64,000 nt of DNA from Salsipaludibacter sp963735045 (GTDB lineage Bacteria; Actinomycetota; Nitriliruptoria; Nitriliruptorales; Nitriliruptoraceae): NCBI GenBank assembly GCA_963735045.1, contig CAVTIZ010000003.1, positions 1,936,244 through 2,000,243 of the forward strand, written 5' to 3'. Shown piece after piece: positions 8,331 to 17,089 of the stretch. Below the pieces are notes generated by a model. The model ran no database searches. It saw only the letters and a program-made list of their open reading frames with translations, and had not been told where the DNA came from. Within the stretch, counting starts at the first letter, position 1; each line of letters opens with the position of its first letter. The translations under genes and the position numbers were made by a program.

Positions 8331-11300
8331 GTGGGTGCGCCAAGCAGGACGGAATTCCGTCTCGCCGGCAGCATGGAACTCCGGCGAGGGAGCCTCGTCG
8401 TCTCCGAGTCCAGCCTGGGCGGCCGCCATCATCGTCTGACCATGGCGATGTTGTTGCTCGAGCGACGTCAGCCAGTGGCCTCGGGATTCCTCGCAGACGA
8501 ACTCTGGCCCCGAGATCGCCCACGAACCTGGCGATCGAGTCTCCGCAATGCCATCTCAGAAGTCCGGTCGTCGTTCGTCGAGGTTGGCCTTCCTGCCGGG
8601 ACGCTCGACAACCGCGATGGCCGATACGTCGTCGACATCCCCGACCTCCATGTCGACGTCGAGTCGACACCCGACCTGGGCGAGTCCAGCACACGCCTGG
8701 TGGCGGCGGGCCGCATCCACGAGGCGTGTGACCTCGCGCGACGCTCCGTCGAGATCCTTTGCCAGCCGATCCTGGCCGACATCGACTCCGATTGGCTCGA
8801 TCGCCTCCGGGACGAACTGCTGGGACGACGCGTCGACGCCCTGCTGTTGCAGGCACGTTGCGAGCGCAGGAGGGGCGACTTCGGTGCGGCCCGACAGGCC
8901 GCAGGCCAGGCCAGGGACCATGCTCCGCTCCGCGAGGAGTGCTGGCGCGAGCTCATTCGCGTCGAGGTCGGCGCCGGCAACAGCGGGGCCGCACTCGAGG
9001 TCTATGGCCGATGCCGACGGCGGCTCGCCGAGGACCTCGGAACCGAACCGGACGCCGCCACTCGTCAGCTGCACGAACAACTGCTCGGCGCGGGCACCGA
9101 TGGTCCCCGGGCCGATCCGACGTCAACCCCCTCGATGTCCACGCGACCGGTTCCGAAGCCGGCCTCGGAACGTTTGTTCGGCCGCGAGCGCCTCCTTCGC
9201 GACGTGGTCGAAGCACTCGCCTCCGGGCGCTCCGTGCTCCTCCGTGGACCCGCCGGGGTCGGCAAGACCCGCCTGGCGGCCGAGGTCGTCTCGACCCCGG
9301 GTGTTGCTGGTCGCCGCGTCGACCGCATCATGGGAAGCACCGGCTTGGCCGACGTGGCGCTGGGGACGCTCGGGGCACTCGCGACCGACATCGGTGCCGC
9401 ACGCGTGCCCCGGTCCGAGCTCGTCGGGCGCTTCCTCGCGCACTGGCGAGCACAGGAGAGCGACGAGCCCGCGCTGGTCTGGCTCGACGACGCTCATCAC
9501 GCGGACGACCTGTCAGCCGCCATCCTGCGGCACGCCGTCGTCACCGGCGCCCTCCAGGTCCTGTCGACGCAGCGACCAGCCGACCCGCTCGGACAGGACC
9601 TGTCCGTGCTGCTGACCGAAGGCCTCATGGTCGCCGTCGACGTTCCCCCGCTGTCGGAGACGGCGGCCGGCGAACTCGTCGAACACCTGCTGGTCGACCG
9701 CGCGTCGCCCGAACACGTCGAGCGACTGGTCGCGCTCGGCGACGGCAACCCGCTCTACCTGCGCGAACTCGCCACCTCGTGGCGCGCGGACGCGCCCGAT
9801 GCCCCGTTCGAAACGGTCGAGCGTCTCGTCGCACGTCCGATCCGGCGGTTGTCTTCGTCCCGGCGTCGGATGGCGGAGCTCATCGCCCTCGCCGAGCCGT
9901 TGCCTGCGGACATCCTCGCCTCGCGCGGGGACGACCTGGGCGTCCTCATTCGCCGCGGACTCGTGCGTCGACACGGTCCCCGCGACCTGAGGATCGACCA
10001 TCCACTGCGGAGTGCGTGGCTGCTGGCAGAACTGGGAGCCGCCAGTCCCCAGGCCTACCGCGACCTCGCTGAGCTCGCGACGAACTCGACCTCACAGCGC
10101 TCGGAGTCGATCGATCCCCTTCGACTGGTGGACTGGGAACTCCGCGGGGGCCTCCAGCCGGATCGCCGGCGGCTGGTCGAGGCCACGCGGGCGGCGATCG
10201 GTCGGGGCGACGCGGAGCGCTCGGAACGGTTCTCGAGGGCCGTCATCGGCCCCGAACGAGAACTGCTCCGGGCCCAGTCCATGCTCCTGTCGTCGGGGCG
10301 GTCGCGAGGACTCGCCGCCCTCGAACGCGTCCGTCACGATGGGTCGGACGATGCCCGCGTCGAGGCCGCCCTCTGGCTCGCGCGCGACCGCGTCGTGCGG
10401 TCGGACCGCGAGGGCGCGCGGGCAGTCCTCGACGAGACGAGCGACGACCTCGCGCCATCGGCCCGGCGCCGCCTGCTGCTCGGCAAGCTGTGGGTGTGGA
10501 CGTTCGGTCGGATCCCGACCGACGATGACGTCACGGCGGCACTGGAACGCGCGACCTCGACGAGGACGGACCAGTACCGCGACGAGCTGCTGACGATGGC
10601 ACTGGCCGTCGCCTATCAACGACAGGACCCGTGGGAGCTGGTCGATCACCTCAACGACGTCGTCGAGGCCGAGGCCGATGGCGGTCTCGACCTCATCCGG
10701 CGGAGTCGGATGAAGGCCGTGGTCTGCGGCTACTGGCTCATCGCTGGACGCATCGACCAGGCCCTCGACACGGTCGTCGAGCACCTTCCCGAAGTCCTCG
10801 ACCGCCGCGTCCCGGAATCGATCGCACTGATGTCCGGCGTGGGCGCCTTCACCCTGGCGCTGGGTGGCCGTCACGAAGAAGGCGTCCGCGTGGCTCGATC
10901 GGCTCCGGTACGGGTCACGGCGCCGGACTGGTTCCGCCAGGGTCGGCTCACGACGTTCGTCCTCGTCGGCAACGAGTGCTACCTGGGACACGCCGAACGA
11001 AACCGAGTTGACCTGGAGACACTCGACGGCGATCCGGCGGACGGCTTCTTCATCGCGCCGTTGCTCCGGGCACGGGCTCGCATCCTGGTCTGTGATGGGT
11101 CTGGCGCCACCGCGCCCTTCGACGAGCTGGTCGCTGCCCTTCGAGGTCTCGAAGACGATGGGAAGTACGGATGGGGTCCGATCGTGGCCGCCGAACTCAC
11201 CGACCGCAGCACACCTCGACCCGTCCTGGAGGTGGTGAGGGCCTCGGCCTCGCGCATCGAGACCCGAGGGTTGGCTCGGGTCGTCGCCGTCGCCACGACA

Positions 11301-11693
11301 GCCCGCCTGGAGGACGACGTGAGCTCACTGCTCGCGGCCGGAGAGTGCTACGAACGAATGCGGTTCGCGCCGGCTGCCCTTCGTGCCTACGCCGACGTCC
11401 TCGCACGTTCGCGCATGGACGATCGGACCGCCCGAGCTGCCCTGGTCGGGGCGATCCGCGTCCTCCGGGACTGGGATGGCATCGACCCGTGGTGGTTCGA
11501 CGAGTCCACTCGTCTCCCCCGTGTCGCCGTGGTCCACCACGCGTCCCTGGACCAGGAACGAGCACCGTCCGAGGCCGCCGAACGTGCGCGGCAAGAGATC
11601 GTCACGCTGGTCGACGTCGCGTCCTGGGAGGCACTTCGGGAGCGCCTGCGGCCGCTGCCAGTCCCGGACGGCGCACCGGAACCCCGGACCTGA
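8331..11693 (+). CDS. SARP-type regulator with BTAD and AAA ATPase domains
   Basis: Encodes about 1120 residues from GTG 8331; the frame is open from ATG 8262, but 8262-8330 has non-coding-like codon use and contains a promoter. Domain order: OmpR-like winged helix (first about 80 residues, from FRLAGSMELRRG to LRNAISEVRSSF); bacterial transcriptional activator domain of helical repeats (to about residue 250); AAA/NB-ARC-like ATPase with Walker A GPAGVGKTRL (about residue 305) and Walker B VWLDDAHH (about 380); then about 600 residues of TPR-like helices without an evident LuxR-type HTH. This is the architecture of large SARP regulators of secondary metabolism, but no biosynthetic cluster is adjacent. 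The target is unknown; it may control its divergent or downstream neighbours. Confidence 0.85.
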   Translation: MGAPSRTEFRLAGSMELRRGSLVVSESSLGGRHHRLTMAMLLLERRQPVASGFLADELWPRDRPRTWRSSLRNAISEVRSSFVEVGLPAGTLDNRDGRYVVDIPDLHVDVESTPDLGESSTRLVAAGRIHEACDLARRSVEILCQPILADIDSDWLDRLRDELLGRRVDALLLQARCERRRGDFGAARQAAGQARDHAPLREECWRELIRVEVGAGNSGAALEVYGRCRRRLAEDLGTEPDAATRQLHEQLLGAGTDGPRADPTSTPSMSTRPVPKPASERLFGRERLLRDVVEALASGRSVLLRGPAGVGKTRLAAEVVSTPGVAGRRVDRIMGSTGLADVALGTLGALATDIGAARVPRSELVGRFLAHWRAQESDEPALVWLDDAHHADDLSAAILRHAVVTGALQVLSTQRPADPLGQDLSVLLTEGLMVAVDVPPLSETAAGELVEHLLVDRASPEHVERLVALGDGNPLYLRELATSWRADAPDAPFETVERLVARPIRRLSSSRRRMAELIALAEPLPADILASRGDDLGVLIRRGLVRRHGPRDLRIDHPLRSAWLLAELGAASPQAYRDLAELATNSTSQRSESIDPLRLVDWELRGGLQPDRRRLVEATRAAIGRGDAERSERFSRAVIGPERELLRAQSMLLSSGRSRGLAALERVRHDGSDDARVEAALWLARDRVVRSDREGARAVLDETSDDLAPSARRRLLLGKLWVWTFGRIPTDDDVTAALERATSTRTDQYRDELLTMALAVAYQRQDPWELVDHLNDVVEAEADGGLDLIRRSRMKAVVCGYWLIAGRIDQALDTVVEHLPEVLDRRVPESIALMSGVGAFTLALGGRHEEGVRVARSAPVRVTAPDWFRQGRLTTFVLVGNECYLGHAERNRVDLETLDGDPADGFFIAPLLRARARILVCDGSGATAPFDELVAALRGLEDDGKYGWGPIVAAELTDRSTPRPVLEVVRASASRIETRGLARVVAVATTARLEDDVSSLLAAGECYERMRFAPAALRAYADVLARSRMDDRTARAALVGAIRVLRDWDGIDPWWFDESTRLPRVAVVHHASLDQERAPSEAAERARQEIVTLVDVASWEALRERLRPLPVPDGAPEPRT

Positions 11694-11735
11694 CGACGGG
11701 GGTTCGGCCGCGACTGAAGCGGGGCCTGCGCAGCG

Positions 11736-12380
11736 TCACGACGCGGGAGCGTCCGGGACGAGTTCGACCCGCAGCACCACTCCCGGCAGGTCCCCGAAGC
11801 TGACGCCCTCGACACCCCCGTTGTGGTCGGGTGCCTCGACCTCTGCGCCACCGCGGGCCCCGTTGGTGGCGACCAGGTCGCGAGACGACACCTCCACACC
11901 GCCCGTCTTCCCGTCCGACTCGCGACACGCCTCGAGGAAGGCGGCCGTGATCGCGCCACGCGCCTCGTACTGAGCGGCTGAGGCGACGGCCCGGGCGCGA
12001 ATGTCGGACCGGACGATGGTTGCGATTGCGACGGCAACTGCCGAGAGCAGCACCGCAAGCCCCAAGGCGATGGAGGTCCTCAGGGCGTCGGAGGACGAGT
12101 CCCAGAACCCACTCACCGCCGCGAGGACGACCGAACTTCCACCGAGGGTGACCAGCGCCCCGGACATCCACTTGGACAGGCTGCCCGCCCCGGCCGTGAT
12201 CACCTGGAGACTCGGTGGCGTCTTCCATCCCACCCCGTTGTTGGCCAGACGCACCTCCTCCTCGTCCGGCAGGACGTCGAGCGACTTGAGCAGGGCGCGT
12301 GTCGGCTCGGCCAGGTCGCTTCCGTCGGGACTCCATGCCTTGGAGGGCCACTGGACGGGTGCTGTCAGTGTGGTAGCCAT
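11736..12380 (-). CDS. Two-helix membrane protein, unknown function
   Basis: Encodes 214 residues. ATG at 12380 follows AAAGGATG. Two adjacent hydrophobic helices (about residues 72-92 and 101-123) are flanked by a hydrophilic N-terminus of 70 residues and a C-terminal half rich in Gly, Glu and Asp. A helical segment just after the second helix (SDIRARAVASAAQYEARGAI) could be a juxtamembrane coiled region. I recognise no family. It is convergent with the SARP-like gene (42-nt gap). The codon bias is typical of the window, so it is probably real. Confidence 0.6.
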   Translation of the reverse strand: MATTLTAPVQWPSKAWSPDGSDLAEPTRALLKSLDVLPDEEEVRLANNGVGWKTPPSLQVITAGAGSLSKWMSGALVTLGGSSVVLAAVSGFWDSSSDALRTSIALGLAVLLSAVAVAIATIVRSDIRARAVASAAQYEARGAITAAFLEACRESDGKTGGVEVSSRDLVATNGARGGAEVEAPDHNGGVEGVSFGDLPGVVLRVELVPDAPAS

Positions 12381-12549
12381 CGTTCATCCTTTCTCGGCGC
12401 CCCGGGGACGCGCCACTCCCCGACACGAGGAGTGGGAGGCCGCTGGAACCAGTCTCTCCATTGCCGTCATCCAGACGCAATCAGCCCAGATGACGGCCGA
12501 CCCCCGCCCGCCCGGCGTCTCCGGCTGCGACGACGCGACGCCGGACGAC

Positions 12550-12615
12550 CTACGGGCGGTGCCGGCGTTGCAGGTCGGCCGCGATCTGGTCGAGCAACGA
12601 CACTGCAGGTCGCAT
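12550..12615 (-). CDS. Candidate 21-residue small ORF
   Basis: ATG at 12615 follows GAGGAGA at near-ideal spacing and encodes MRPAVSLLDQIAADLQRRHR plus P, an amphipathic helix, with mostly G/C third positions. It lies 170 nt upstream of the two-helix membrane protein on the same strand and could be a small protein or leader peptide. It is too short to be secure from sequence alone. Confidence 0.3.
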   Translation of the reverse strand: MRPAVSLLDQIAADLQRRHRP

Positions 12616-12834
12616 GAGGTTCTCCTCGTGGTGTTCTTCGACGCGGCCATGAGCGATCGGTCACGGCACCGAGGAATCGCGCAACGACGGGTGAGGCCGC
12701 AGAAGCTCCGACCCCCACCAGGTCCGACGAACGGGCGGAAGCCACCCGCGACCCGAAGCAGGATCAGCTCTCGCTCCTCGTGTGCACCAGACTCCACTGA
12801 AGCGGACCGAGGGGGTCGAAGTCGGGGCACTCCG

Positions 12835-12840
12835 TAGGCT
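12835..12840 (+). promoter_or_regulatory. -10 element TAGGCT of the SDR gene
   Basis: TAGGCT lies 28 nt before the ATG at 12868 and belongs to the TAGNNT class seen before many genes here. No convincing -35 was found. Confidence 0.4.
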
Positions 12841-12867
12841 CGAGGCACGCAACGAGGAGGACGCATC

Positions 12868-13677
12868 ATGCTGGTGCATGGGAAGACCGTGGTGGTGACC
12901 GGTGGCGGCAACGGGATCGGCCGCGAGGTGGTGCTGGAGCTGCGCCATCGGGGCGCTCGGGTGGCAGCGGTCGACGTGCGGGGCGACAGCCTGGCCGAGA
13001 CGAGGCGGCTGGCCGGCGACCGTGACGACGTGGCCACCTTCGAGGTCGACTTGACGGACCGGGCCGCGGTCACGGCACTGCCGGACCGGGTCCGGGACGA
13101 ACTCGGCGAACCCGATGGCCTGGTGAACGTCGCCGGCATCATCCAGCCGTTCGTCCGGTTGGTTGACCTCGACGTCGAGGTGATCGAACGGGTCTTCGCC
13201 GTGAACGTGTGGGGCACCCTGCACACCGTGCAGGCGTTCCTCCCTGGGTTGTTGGAGCGGCCGGTGGCCCACGTGGCGAACGTGTCCAGCATGGGCGGGT
13301 ACCTGCCGGTGCCGGGCCAGACCGCGTACGGCGCGAGCAAGGCAGCGGTCAAGCTGCTCACCGAGGGCCTCTACGCCGAGCTGTTGGACACCGAGGTCGG
13401 CGTGTCCGTGGTGTTCCCGGGTGCGGTCCGGACCGAGATCACCACGAACTCCGACGTGACGGTGCCGAGCGGCGCTGGGGGCGACGACGAGGAGTCGTCG
13501 GGTTTCCCCACGACGGACCCGGACGAGGCCGCACGGATCATCGTGGACGGCATCGAGGAGGACCGCCTCCACGTCTTCGTCGGGCGTGACGCCCGACTGC
13601 TGGACGTGGCGGTGCGCGTCGCCCCCAAGCGGGCCATCCAGTTCATCGCGAGCCAGATGAAGAGCCTGCTGGACTGA
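12868..13677 (+). CDS. SDR family NAD(P)-dependent oxidoreductase
   Basis: Encodes 269 residues. ATG at 12868 follows GAGGAGG. A classical short-chain dehydrogenase: TGGGNGIG cofactor loop at residues 11-18, the NVAG motif near 89, catalytic Ser near 139-140 (VSSMGG) and YGASK at about 154-158, followed by a PGAVRT motif. An acidic residue after the second strand (DVRGDS) suggests NAD rather than NADP preference. The substrate cannot be read from the sequence; the C-terminal 60 residues resemble SDRs acting on lipophilic alcohols or ketones. Monocistronic, ending in a strong hairpin. Confidence 0.9.
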   Translation: MLVHGKTVVVTGGGNGIGREVVLELRHRGARVAAVDVRGDSLAETRRLAGDRDDVATFEVDLTDRAAVTALPDRVRDELGEPDGLVNVAGIIQPFVRLVDLDVEVIERVFAVNVWGTLHTVQAFLPGLLERPVAHVANVSSMGGYLPVPGQTAYGASKAAVKLLTEGLYAELLDTEVGVSVVFPGAVRTEITTNSDVTVPSGAGGDDEESSGFPTTDPDEAARIIVDGIEEDRLHVFVGRDARLLDVAVRVAPKRAIQFIASQMKSLLD

Positions 13678-13703
13678 GGCCGGTCGCGACATGCGACCGG
13701 CCT
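13677..13703. terminator. Terminator hairpin between SDR and BMP genes
   Basis: AGGCCGGTCGC pairs perfectly with GCGACCGGCCT (11 bp, loop gacat). It overlaps the last base of the SDR stop codon and lies between convergent genes, so it may serve both strands. No T tract. Confidence 0.65.
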
Positions 13704-13735
13704 CGGCCGAACCCCCGGGCAACCGGCCGACGGGC

Positions 13736-14905
13736 TCAGGGAACGACGACCTCGTCGGTCTGGACGGGGACCTCGACCTCGCCGGCGACGACCTGGTCCC
13801 ACAGGTCGGTGACCTGGGTGGCGACGTCCTCGGGGACGTTGTGCAGTTCGCCCAGGGTGATCAGGCCGGACTCGGGGTCCATGGGGACCACGCCGGTGGT
13901 CTCACCGGCCTGGATGCCCTCGATGGCCTGCCCGAAGGCGCCCTCGAAGTCCCAGATCGTCGACACCAGGAACGTGTCCGGCGCGATCGACACCTTGTCG
14001 GTGAACGACGACGTCATCAGGACCGGGTCGGCCGCGGCCGCGGAGGCCTCGGCCACACCGTAGATCCCGTTGTTGAGGCCCAGCACCAGCACGTCGGCGC
14101 CCTCGCTGATCAACGCATCGGCACTCTGGCGGGCCGCCACGGCGTCGTTCTGGTCACCGGTGAAGTTGAACAGCAGCTCGACGTCGGGGGCGACCGACCG
14201 AGCACCGGCGAACACCGCGTTGGCACCGGCCTTGTAGTCGGGGATGTCGATGCCGCCGAGGAAGGCGACCGTCCCGGACTCGGTCATCAGCCCCGCCAGT
14301 GCGCCCTGCACGTAGAAGCCGGGGGCGAACGACCGTGCGATGTTCCACACGTTCTCGGGCTGCTCGGCCATCTCCCCGGACGACTCGGCGATGAACGTGG
14401 TGTCGGGGAACTCCCCGGCCAGGTCGGTCGCGATGGTCAGGAACTGCCCGCCGTGGAAGCCGACGACGTCCACGCCGTCGCTGATGTACTCGCGGGCGAC
14501 GCGCTCGGCGTCGGCCACGGCGACCTGTTCGGAGTACTCGGTGGTGATCCCGTAGTCCTCCTCCAGTCCGGCGAGGCCCTCGTAGGCGATGGCGTTGTAG
14601 TCGGCGTCCTGGATCGGCCCGGGGAGGATCACGGCGAACCGCAGCGACTCCCCATCGGCGTCACCCGTGTCGTCGCCCTCGTCGGCGGCCGTCGCACTGC
14701 CGGTGTCGGCTGGCTCGCTGGCCGCGTCGGCGGGGTCGCTGGCGGCGTCGGCGGGCTCGCTGGCCGCGTCGCTCGCCGCAGCCTCGGTCGCGTCGCCGGC
14801 CGTGTCGGTGGTGGCGTCGTCACCGCCACCGCACCCGGCGAGCAGGAGTCCGGATGCGAGCAGTCCGACGGCGATGCGCCGCAGGGTCGTTGCCTCGGTG
14901 GTCAT
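13736..14905 (-). CDS. BMP family ABC transporter substrate-binding lipoprotein
   Basis: Encodes 389 residues. ATG at 14905 follows GGAAGGA. The signal peptide ends in a lipobox LLAGC with Cys25, so the protein is probably lipid-anchored outside the membrane. A 50-residue Ala/Glu/Asp/Ser linker with repeats of the type DAASEPA follows. From about residue 80 the BMP/Med fold appears: LRFAVILPGPIQDADYN, then VDVVGFHGG, WNIARSFAPGFYVQGALAGL and VAFLGGIDIPDYKAGANAVFAG, typical of purine-nucleoside-binding proteins of this group. It is the last gene of a five-gene minus-strand operon with ATPase and two permeases. The ligand is inferred to be a nucleoside or related compound. Confidence 0.9.
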   Translation of the reverse strand: MTTEATTLRRIAVGLLASGLLLAGCGGGDDATTDTAGDATEAAASDAASEPADAASDPADAASEPADTGSATAADEGDDTGDADGESLRFAVILPGPIQDADYNAIAYEGLAGLEEDYGITTEYSEQVAVADAERVAREYISDGVDVVGFHGGQFLTIATDLAGEFPDTTFIAESSGEMAEQPENVWNIARSFAPGFYVQGALAGLMTESGTVAFLGGIDIPDYKAGANAVFAGARSVAPDVELLFNFTGDQNDAVAARQSADALISEGADVLVLGLNNGIYGVAEASAAAADPVLMTSSFTDKVSIAPDTFLVSTIWDFEGAFGQAIEGIQAGETTGVVPMDPESGLITLGELHNVPEDVATQVTDLWDQVVAGEVEVPVQTDEVVVP

Positions 14906-15008
14906 GCACGTTCCTTCCTGGCGCAGAGCGCCGGTGGCCGTGGGGTCCGAGTCGGACCCCAATGCGGGGGCGGCGCCGTTGCCGCACAGAGCCGATCAGG
15001 AGCGCCGT

Positions 15009-15962
15009 TCAGAAGCGGGACTCCCGGTCGTAGGACTTGGTCAGCGCCGCCGGTGCCTGGGCCCGCCCGTACACGCGCACCAGCACGACGATGGCCAACA
15101 CGTAGGGCAGCATCCGGAGGAACTGCGGCGGGATCGTCTTGGACGTGACCCCGAACTGGAACTGCAACGCCTCGACCCAGGCGAACAGCAACGCGCCGGC
15201 GGCGATCGTCCACGGACGCCAGCGTCCGAAGATCACCAGCATCAGGGCGAGCCAGCCGCGACCGGACGCGATGTCGTCGGCGTAGCCACCGACCAGCGAC
15301 AGCGGGAAGAACGCCCCGGCCACGCCGATCAGCGAACACCCGGCGATGAGTGCCGACCAGCGAAGGCGGGTCAGGGGCAGTCCGAGCGCGTCGACCGCCT
15401 TGGGGCTCTCGCCGATGGCGCGCAGGCGCAGGCCCAGCGGGGTCCGGTGCAGCACCCACCACACGGGCACGACCACGAGCAGCCCGAGGTAGACGAACAG
15501 GTCGTGCTGGAACAGCACCCGCCCGACGTAGGGCAGTTCGGACAGCCCGGGTACGCGCCAGATCGGCAGCGTGCCGATGCTCGGCGGCGTGGTGGTGATG
15601 CCCACCACCCCCCGGTACAGCAGGCTGGACGCGCCCAGGCCCAGGATCAGCAGCGCCAGCCCGACGGTGATCTGGTTGGCCTGCAACTGCAGGGTCAACC
15701 ACCCGAACACGATCCCGATCAGCACCGCCGACAGCGCGGCGGCGGCGATCGCCAGCACGACCGTGGGAGCGGTGCTCCCGGCCACGAACACGACACAGAA
15801 GCCGACCGCGGCCCCGACTGCGACCATCCCCTCGATGGCGAGGTTGAGCAGCCCGACCCGCTCCAGCAGCAGCTCCCCGAGCGACGCCAGCAGCAGTGGG
15901 GTCGCCACGACCAGCGTGGTGCGCAGCATGTCGGCGTCGACCAGGCCCAGGAGGAAGTCCAT
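15009..15962 (-). CDS. BMP-type ABC transporter permease (second subunit)
   Basis: Encodes 317 residues. ATG at 15962 follows GGAGGTGG and overlaps the stop of the preceding permease by one base (TGATG). It has about nine hydrophobic helices. The motif ELLLERVGLLNLAIEGMVAVGA and the cytoplasmic loop LRLRAIGESPKAVDALGLPL are characteristic of branched-chain-amino-acid/nucleoside-type permeases (BPD_transp_2). It forms the heterodimeric membrane channel with the product of the gene just upstream. The translational coupling suggests equal stoichiometry. Confidence 0.9.
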   Translation of the reverse strand: MDFLLGLVDADMLRTTLVVATPLLLASLGELLLERVGLLNLAIEGMVAVGAAVGFCVVFVAGSTAPTVVLAIAAAALSAVLIGIVFGWLTLQLQANQITVGLALLILGLGASSLLYRGVVGITTTPPSIGTLPIWRVPGLSELPYVGRVLFQHDLFVYLGLLVVVPVWWVLHRTPLGLRLRAIGESPKAVDALGLPLTRLRWSALIAGCSLIGVAGAFFPLSLVGGYADDIASGRGWLALMLVIFGRWRPWTIAAGALLFAWVEALQFQFGVTSKTIPPQFLRMLPYVLAIVVLVRVYGRAQAPAALTKSYDRESRF

Positions 15963-17089
15963 CACGCACCACCTCCTGCCAGCGCCGGGCGCGCCCGGCC
16001 CGGGACCAGCCGCGCGACCAGCCGGCGTCCACGGGTGGTCTCGAAGGCCAGGATCGACACGACCACGACGGCCTGGAACACCAGCGCGGCCGAGGCGGGC
16101 AGGTCGACGCTGCGCTGCAACGAGTCGGCCCCGACGATCAGCACCGCGAAGGCGAACGCCACCGGGATGGTCGCCAGCGGCCGTCGACGGGCCAGCACGG
16201 CGACCAGCACGGCCATGTAGCCGAAGTTGGGGGTCAGCCCGGTCAGCAGGCGCGAGTGGACCCCGGTCACCTCGATCGCCCCAGCCAGTCCGCCCAGCGC
16301 GCCGGCGACGACCAGCGCGATCACGCCGATCCGGACCAGGCGGACCCCACCGAAGCGGGCGGCCAGCGCGTTGGACCCGGCGGCGCGGAACTCGAACCCG
16401 GCCCGGGTACGGGCCAGCCACAACGACAGGCCGATCGCGATCGGCACCGCCAGCAGGATCCCGACGTGGCCGCCGCCGGGCAGCAGCCGGGGCAGGTCGG
16501 CGGCCGACGGGATCGGGACGGTGATGGCCTCACCCGCGACCGGGTCGGTCCACGGTCCGGTGGCGAGGTACTCGGCGAGGAACAGCGCGACGAAGTTGAG
16601 CATCACCGTGACGAACAACTCGTTGATGCCGCGGGTGGCGCGCAGCCAGGCCGGGATCGACGCCAGCAGGCCACCGCCGACGACCCCGGCCACCAGCACG
16701 ACCGGCAGCAGCACCAGCGCCGGCCACCCGTCGAGCAGGAACGCGACCCCGGTGGCCAGGATCGCCCCGGCGTAGATCTGCCCATCGATGCCGAGGTTGA
16801 CGTAGCCGGCCCGCATCGCGAACGCGACCGCGCTGGCGCCCAGCAGCAGCGGGGTGGTCCGGTTGAGCGTCTGGGACAGCCCCCCGATCGACCCCAGTGC
16901 CGACGACAGGATCGTGCCGTAGGCGGCAACCGGGTCGGCGCCCAGCGCCAGCAGCAGCAGGGCGTTGACCACCAACGCCACCACCAGGCCGAGCACGTAG
17001 ATCGCCGTGACCTCGATCGCCGAGCGCCCACGGCCAGCGGCGGCCGCCTCGACCTCGGTCTCGGACTCGACCAGGGTGGTGTCAGCCAT
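15962..17089 (-). CDS. BMP-type ABC transporter permease (first subunit)
   Basis: Encodes 375 residues. ATG at 17089 overlaps the end of the ATPase gene by 8 nt. Ten or so hydrophobic segments run from about residue 27. The family signature LLLGASAVAFAMRAGYVNLGIDGQI and the coupling loop around FEFRAAGSNALAARFGGV are visible. A 25-residue acidic/Ala-rich cytoplasmic N-terminus precedes the first helix. It pairs with the permease at 15009-15962 to form the channel of a predicted nucleoside importer. Confidence 0.9.
   Translation of the reverse strand: MADTTLVESETEVEAAAAGRGRSAIEVTAIYVLGLVVALVVNALLLLALGADPVAAYGTILSSALGSIGGLSQTLNRTTPLLLGASAVAFAMRAGYVNLGIDGQIYAGAILATGVAFLLDGWPALVLLPVVLVAGVVGGGLLASIPAWLRATRGINELFVTVMLNFVALFLAEYLATGPWTDPVAGEAITVPIPSAADLPRLLPGGGHVGILLAVPIAIGLSLWLARTRAGFEFRAAGSNALAARFGGVRLVRIGVIALVVAGALGGLAGAIEVTGVHSRLLTGLTPNFGYMAVLVAVLARRRPLATIPVAFAFAVLIVGADSLQRSVDLPASAALVFQAVVVVSILAFETTRGRRLVARLVPGRARPALAGGGA

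Larger units (their letters stand above)
12381..12867. other. Divergent intergenic region
   Basis: 487 nt between the minus-strand two-helix membrane protein and the SDR gene. The only supported content is the small ORF candidate at 12550-12615 and a TAGGCT -10 element at 12835-12840 for the SDR gene. Confidence 0.45.

Noticed and set aside
13691..15148. 485-codon plus-strand frame opposite the BMP lipoprotein
   Set aside because: The minus strand encodes a complete lipobox and BMP fold in an operon; the plus frame is a shadow.
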